A DNA stretch of 24,119 nucleotides, taken from Anaerolineales bacterium UBA2181 (GTDB taxonomy: Bacteria > Chloroflexota > Anaerolineae > Promineifilales > UBA4811). The notes under the pieces are model-generated. The model was given only the letters and a program-made list of their open reading frames with translations. It made no database searches and had not been told where the DNA came from. The stretch is from assembly GCA_002328075.1 (NCBI GenBank), contig DCVT01000060.1:1-24119 (forward strand). Direction: 5' to 3'. The position numbers and the translations under genes are program-made. Shown piece by piece: positions 20,700 through 24,119 of the stretch (its first letter is position 1; each line of letters opens with the position of its first letter).

Positions 20700-21134
20700 G
20701 TGAAAAAAACCAGGGTGTTGTTCTTGTGCACCGGCAATTCGGCCCGCAGCCAGATGGCAGAAGCGTTTCTGCGCCACCACGCCGGCGACCGCTTCGAGGC
20801 CTACAGCGCCGGCCTTGAGCCCAAGGGAATCCACCCACTGACCATCCGGGTGATGGAGGAGATCGGCATCGGCCTGGAAGGCCACACCTCCAAGCCGCTT
20901 TCCGACTACATGGGACGGGTGCATTTTGGCTATCTGGTCACGGTATGTGGCGACGCCGAGGAGCAATGCCCCAGCGTGTTCCCGGGTATGGGCCAGCGGC
21001 TGCACTGGGGTCTGGAGGATCCGGCGGCGTTCATCGGTTCTGATGCCGAGAAGCTGGAGAAATTCCGCCAGGTGCGCGACCAGTTGGAGCAGGAAATCCA
21101 GGAGTGGGTTGCCGAGGAGAGCTTGACGCGGTAG
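20700..21134 (+). CDS. arsC: Thioredoxin-coupled arsenate reductase (low-molecular-weight phosphatase fold)
   Basis: This 144-aa cytoplasmic enzyme should reduce arsenate to arsenite. The P-loop CTGNSARSQMAEAF gives C10 and R16. The redox pair C83 and C90 in VCGDAEEQC has the six-residue spacing of the C82/C89 pair in staphylococcal ArsC, and the general-acid region reads WGLEDPAAF. All three cysteines of the thioredoxin-recycled mechanism are therefore present. The start is GTG 20700, with AAGGAGGTG (20687-20695) at ideal spacing. An arsenite exporter of the ArsB or Acr3 type is not seen nearby, so As(III) must leave by another route (ArsP- or ArsG-like permease) or be used differently. Low-molecular-weight protein tyrosine phosphatase is the alternative, but the C83/C90 pair argues for ArsC. 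Confidence 0.9.
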   Translation: MKKTRVLFLCTGNSARSQMAEAFLRHHAGDRFEAYSAGLEPKGIHPLTIRVMEEIGIGLEGHTSKPLSDYMGRVHFGYLVTVCGDAEEQCPSVFPGMGQRLHWGLEDPAAFIGSDAEKLEKFRQVRDQLEQEIQEWVAEESLTR

Positions 21135-21214
21135 CAGCCTTCCGGGGTGAACGGACTCGCCCCGGGCCATGGTTCCGTTCCGTTCCAGGGCCGCGCGATC
21201 GTCCTCGGCGCACC

Positions 21215-21748
21215 ATGACCAGCTACGATACTGATTTGCTGCACGGCTTTGTCATCACCCAGGTTCTGGAATGCATCGCGGATCCGACCAAGAACCGGGT
21301 TATTGCCCAGTTCCCGGACGACGTGTCGCCGGTGTTTCCCTACCTTAACGCGGTGGTACCCAGACTCATGTACAATCCCGGCGCGAACGCGCTCAGCATC
21401 AAGCGCGGTTATCGCCTCCTGACTATCTACCCCCGCGGGGCCACGCTGGCCAAGGTGGACGGCCGGGATGACGCAGAGGAGCAGATGCGCTGGTTCCAGC
21501 AGGTGTGCAACGAGGTGTGGCAACGCCGCGAAGAAATCCTGCCCTGCTACGAAAAGCGCAAAACGGTGGACCCGTTGGACGTCTATCAGCTCCTGCCGCG
21601 GCTCAACTGCCGGGAGTGCGGCCAGGCTACCTGTTGGACGTTTTCCTGGGAGCTGTTGTTTGGCGACCTGCCCTTGGACGCTTGTCCGCACCTATCCTGT
21701 CCGGCCTACGCTGAGGCCGCCGAACGGCTCAGAGAGTTGATTTCATGA
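21215..21748 (+). CDS. 4Fe-4S protein with C-terminal PF04060-type cluster domain (second paralogue)
   Basis: This 177-aa protein is paralogous to the one at 3754. The N-terminal domain carries VSPVFPYLNAVV, then the helical segment FQQVCNEVWQRREEILP. The C-terminal cluster motif is LNCRECGQATC plus C157, with C132, C135, C140 and C157 spaced 3-5-17 as in the paralogue. Extra cysteines (C98, C111 and C161) are not shared. ATG 21215 has no clear ribosome-binding site. It follows arsC by 80 bases, and its stop overlaps the next ATG (ATGA). Coupling to an exported double thioredoxin suggests electron delivery to, or partnership with, that protein. Confidence 0.82.
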   Translation: MTSYDTDLLHGFVITQVLECIADPTKNRVIAQFPDDVSPVFPYLNAVVPRLMYNPGANALSIKRGYRLLTIYPRGATLAKVDGRDDAEEQMRWFQQVCNEVWQRREEILPCYEKRKTVDPLDVYQLLPRLNCRECGQATCWTFSWELLFGDLPLDACPHLSCPAYAEAAERLRELIS

Positions 21749-22737
21749 AGATAGTGCTGGCGATTGGGATTCTTGCCCTGGTGGTGGCGCCACCACCGTT
21801 GCCGGGCAACTCGGAGTGGTTGCTTGGTTCTCGCTGGGCGGACACTCCCATCCCGGAGCCTACTCGGAAGGTTTGCCACCTGTGTGACGAGGATGTGGCC
21901 AGTCCGGCAGCGACGGCCACCCCGCTTCCCGTGGCGCATTTATGGCTTTTTTACAGCAGCCACTGCAGCGACTGCACCGTCGTGATGAAAGAGATACTGC
22001 CCGCCATCCGCGAGACCTATGCCGCGGGTCAGGTGGTGGTCCATGAGCGCGACCTGGAAAAGGGCAGCTATGAGATGATGCAGGCTCTAGAGTCGATACA
22101 CGAACCCCAGGTCGGCGGAATCCCCAAGATCTTTATCGGCAGTCAGATGCTGGTTGGCGAGAAGGCGATACGGGATCGTCTTCCGTCGCTGATCGACGAG
22201 TACCTGGCTTCAGGGGGCGTCGATCTGGCCGCGATTCCCGCGCTTCCGACCCCCACCCCGGCGGTCGGCCCGGCCGAGGGCGCGCCGGACGTCCACCTTG
22301 CCTACTTCACCGTGTTTGACTGCCAGCCATGTAGCATGCTTGAGCCGGCCTTGCGCTCACTGGCACAACAGCATCCCCAGTTGGTGATCCACACCTTTTC
22401 GGTCTCCGGCAGCCCAGAACTGCTGGCCAGGTTGTGCAATCAGGCCGGGATCAAGGTTTCCGCCTGCATCGTGCCGGCAGTTTTTGTCGGCCAGGAGGGG
22501 TTGGCCGGCCCGGAGCTAGGCGCCAATGCAGTGACTGATTTGGTCGCCCGCTACCTGGCCTCGGGCGCGCCCGTAACCTGGGAAGACGAGCCCGCCGCTG
22601 CGCAAGACCCGACCAACCCGTTCGCCCGAGCGGGTCTCGGGTGGGTGCCCCTGGTGCTGGCCTTTGGGGTGGTGATTGGGGTTGTCGTTTGGTGGCTCAT
22701 TGGCAAGAAGCGAGCAGCGGCGAATGGTGATGATTGA
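21745..22737 (+). CDS. Exported double-thioredoxin protein with a C-terminal membrane anchor
   Basis: This 330-aa protein begins with a hydrophobic signal or anchor (KIVLAIGILALVV). An isolated CHLC pair (C44, C47) follows, then a first thioredoxin domain with FYSSHCSDC (C74, C77) and GGIPKIFIGSQM. A Pro/Thr linker (ALPTPTPAV) leads to a second thioredoxin-like domain with YFTVFDCQPC (C193, C196) and ACIVPAVFVGQ. A transmembrane segment at about residues 298-320 (VPLVLAFGVVIGVVVWWLIG) is followed by a short basic tail (KKRAAANGDD) that should stay inside. Three CXXC pairs in series suggest a disulfide relay outside the membrane. A CcdA-like protein encoded at 8189 or 9046 could supply electrons. 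ATG 21745 overlaps the previous stop codon. Confidence 0.85.
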   Translation: MKIVLAIGILALVVAPPPLPGNSEWLLGSRWADTPIPEPTRKVCHLCDEDVASPAATATPLPVAHLWLFYSSHCSDCTVVMKEILPAIRETYAAGQVVVHERDLEKGSYEMMQALESIHEPQVGGIPKIFIGSQMLVGEKAIRDRLPSLIDEYLASGGVDLAAIPALPTPTPAVGPAEGAPDVHLAYFTVFDCQPCSMLEPALRSLAQQHPQLVIHTFSVSGSPELLARLCNQAGIKVSACIVPAVFVGQEGLAGPELGANAVTDLVARYLASGAPVTWEDEPAAAQDPTNPFARAGLGWVPLVLAFGVVIGVVVWWLIGKKRAAANGDD

Positions 22738-22984
22738 CTACGCACAATCACCTCGGAAACAGCTGGTATCCTCGCGGTATGAGCCAGATTTAGGGCGGCA
22801 GGTAACGCTGAGAGCCTGAGAAACAATCGGTCGTGGATCGGGCCAGGCTGGCATAGGTCACGGTGCGGACTACCCTTTTCTCTGACAACTTGTCTCGAGG
22901 CCGGCGAGCCCAGAACGCCAGCGGTACTCCTGGACATGCGGTTCTGTTTCTCCCGCTCACCTCAGCAGCTCCGGGGACCCGCAC
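22738..22984. other. Gap holding the presumed end of the IS1182/IS5-like element
   Basis: No gene is supported. The stretch lies between the double-thioredoxin gene and the C-terminus of a minus-strand transposase, so the IS end should lie here. I cannot place the terminal inverted repeat, because the other end of the element is missing. Confidence 0.5.
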
Positions 22985-23490
22985 TCAGGCGCTGAGCGCG
23001 ATCCACCGCAGTAGGTTATGCGTGACGGCAACCAGGAGTAGCACGCTCAGGACGTTTTTCTCACGTCGCACCCACAACTGGGTCAGGCTATGACGGCGAG
23101 CATGGGCATTCACGCATTCCGACGTCGCAGCACGCCCTTTGTAGATCTCCTTGGCCTCCTCTGTCTCCATCCGCTCACGCCGGCGCACCACCTCCGGCGG
23201 ATCGTCGAGCCGTGGGTCAGCTTTCGTCCGTCCACTTGTCGTCGTCCTGGGCGATGGAGTAGGCGCATAGACCGTTACCCCTCGACGCTCCAACGCCGTA
23301 ATGTCCTCGCGCCGGGCATAGCCTCCGTCCATCATGTACGCCTCGGGGACCCGGCCAGTCCGGGCCACTACCTGTTCCAGCATGGGAGGTACCTGTCCCC
23401 ATCGTTGCCCGTCGTATCAACTCCTACACCGACGATGACCTGGCTATCCTCGTCGGTGGCAAGTTGCAGGTTATAGGCTGGCCTATATCC
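22985..23490 (-). pseudogene. IS1182/IS5-like DDE transposase, C-terminal fragment with a frameshift
   Basis: On the minus strand the upstream piece (23490 leftwards) reads GYRPAYNLQLATDEDSQVIVGV. The frame then breaks near 23395-23405. It resumes as MLEQVVARTGRVPEAYMMDGGYARREDITALE, followed by VTVYAPTPSPR, the catalytic-region motif ERMETEEAKEIYKGRAATSECVNAHAR and LVAVTHNLLRW up to TGA 22985. This is the C-terminal half of an IS1182-type (IS4/IS5 superfamily) transposase. The N-terminal half is gone: homology stops at about 23489, where an IS110 transposase begins on the other strand. The gene is inactive. Family name is from recalled patterns. Confidence 0.85.
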
Positions 23491-24119
23491 ACTGGAAGCC
23501 CGTGCACAACGTGCTGGAGGGTGGCTTTGAGGTGCTGGTGGTGAATGCCCAGCATGCGAAGAAAGTGCCCGGGCGCAAGACCGATGTGACGGATTCGGAA
23601 TGGCTGGCCGAACTGCAGATGCATGGCATGCTGAAGGCCAGCTTTATACCCCCCAAGCCCCAGCGGGCCTTGCGCGACCTGACGCGCTATCGCCGCAAGG
23701 TGATGGAAGAGCGTAGCCGAACCGTGAATCGGGTGCAGAAGGTGCTGGAGGGCGCCAACATCAAACTGGCCTCGGTGGTCAGCGACATCCAAGGCGTCTC
23801 AGCACAAGCGATGCTGGAGGCTATTGTCGCCGGGCAAACGGATAGCCGGGCGCCGGCCCAAATGGCGCGGGGACGGCTGCGCGACAAGATTCCCGAGCTG
23901 GAGAAGGCGTTGACTGGTCGGATACAGCCGCACCACCGCTTTCTGCTGGCCAAGCAACTGGCCCACGTTGATTTTCTGGACGAGCAAGTGGCTGATATGG
24001 GTGCCGAGATCGGGTGTCAACTTGAGCAGCTGAGCCAACTGCCTGAGCAGCCGCCGGCGAAAGGGGGCGGTTCGAGCAGCGACGCTGGCGAACCGGCCGA
24101 AGGGGAATTGCCGGCGCGT
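23487..24119 (+). pseudogene. IS110-family transposase, N-terminus missing and running off the window
   Basis: From 23487 the + strand reads IHWKPVHNVLEGGFEVLVVN, then AQHAKKVPGRKTDVTDSEWL, LRDLTRYRRKVMEERSRTVN and RVQKVLEGANIKLASVVSD. This is the DEDD (RuvC-like) transposase domain of IS110 elements, and the frame is open to the window edge. The first 80 or so residues expected before this point, including the first catalytic Asp, are absent. Instead the sequence joins the IS1182-like remnant precisely at 23486-23490. It is therefore probably a fragment. The C-terminal catalytic Ser domain lies beyond the window. Confidence 0.85.

Noticed and set aside
1..24119. tRNA, rRNA or known riboswitch
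   Set aside because: No sequence resembling these was recognised on either strand by reading. A covariance-model search was not possible.

Overview
The window reads as a GC-rich accessory island from an anaerobic or facultative bacterium, most likely a member of the Chloroflexota (Anaerolineae-like). That placement is an inference. It rests on P/T-rich 'TPTPTP' linkers in exported proteins, an in-frame copy of a short dispersed repeat that reads 'FGSAQDK', oxygen-sensitive Fe-S and radical SAM proteins, and overall composition. Nothing in the window fixes the taxon (no rRNA, no tRNA). Apart from insertion-sequence fossils at both edges, every gene lies on the + strand.

Layout. 1-911: broken ISNCY-type transposase (minus strand), cut by the window edge. 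933-3313: an ArsR repressor with promoter and ATATG/CATAT dyads, a two-lobed ArsP/SO_0444-type permease, and a small CPNC thioredoxin. 3439-5750: an 89-aa protein, a PF04060-type 4Fe-4S protein, a two-cluster ferredoxin whose N-terminus is homologous to the 89-aa protein, then three tandem paralogous mini-thioredoxins (CANC, CPGC, and a degenerate CSGG). 5751-7154: a sparse stretch with a perfect 18-bp dyad and a possible 60-aa gene, followed by a DGC-domain zinc-binding protein and a second ArsR. 7174-10674: the N-terminal fossil of a radical SAM gene, a membrane-anchored thioredoxin, a CcdA/ArsG-like permease, and an exported thioredoxin fused through a 15-residue repeat linker to a second CcdA-like domain. 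10959-14452: a Ca2+-type P-type ATPase and a divergent PlsY. 14632-17679: a second ferredoxin with a long C-terminal extension, DegV (stop codon apparently lost), a 57-aa protein, DUF169 and a one-cysteine OsmC. 17816-22737: rhodanese lipoprotein, XdhC/CoxI, a radical SAM maturase, thioredoxin-coupled ArsC, a second PF04060-type protein, and an exported double-thioredoxin membrane protein. 22985-24119: an IS1182/IS5-like transposase remnant (minus) abutting an IS110 transposase lacking its N-terminus (plus).

How the genes may work together (inference). Two ArsR proteins with the CVC metalloid-binding motif, a thioredoxin-type ArsC, an ArsP-like permease and an ArsG/CcdA-like permease point to arsenic or other soft-metalloid handling, although no ArsB or Acr3 is present. 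Around this core lie eight thioredoxin folds (one lacking its second cysteine), two CcdA-like domains, two paralogous PF04060 proteins, two paralogous ferredoxins, rhodanese, OsmC and XdhC. The picture is a thiol and Fe-S electron relay reaching from cytoplasm to cell surface. The 3439-4817 Fe-S triad and its scattered paralogues (14632, 21215) look like the least-described component and are the best candidate for a new system. XdhC and the radical SAM maturase would normally serve a molybdenum or tungsten enzyme, but none is encoded here.
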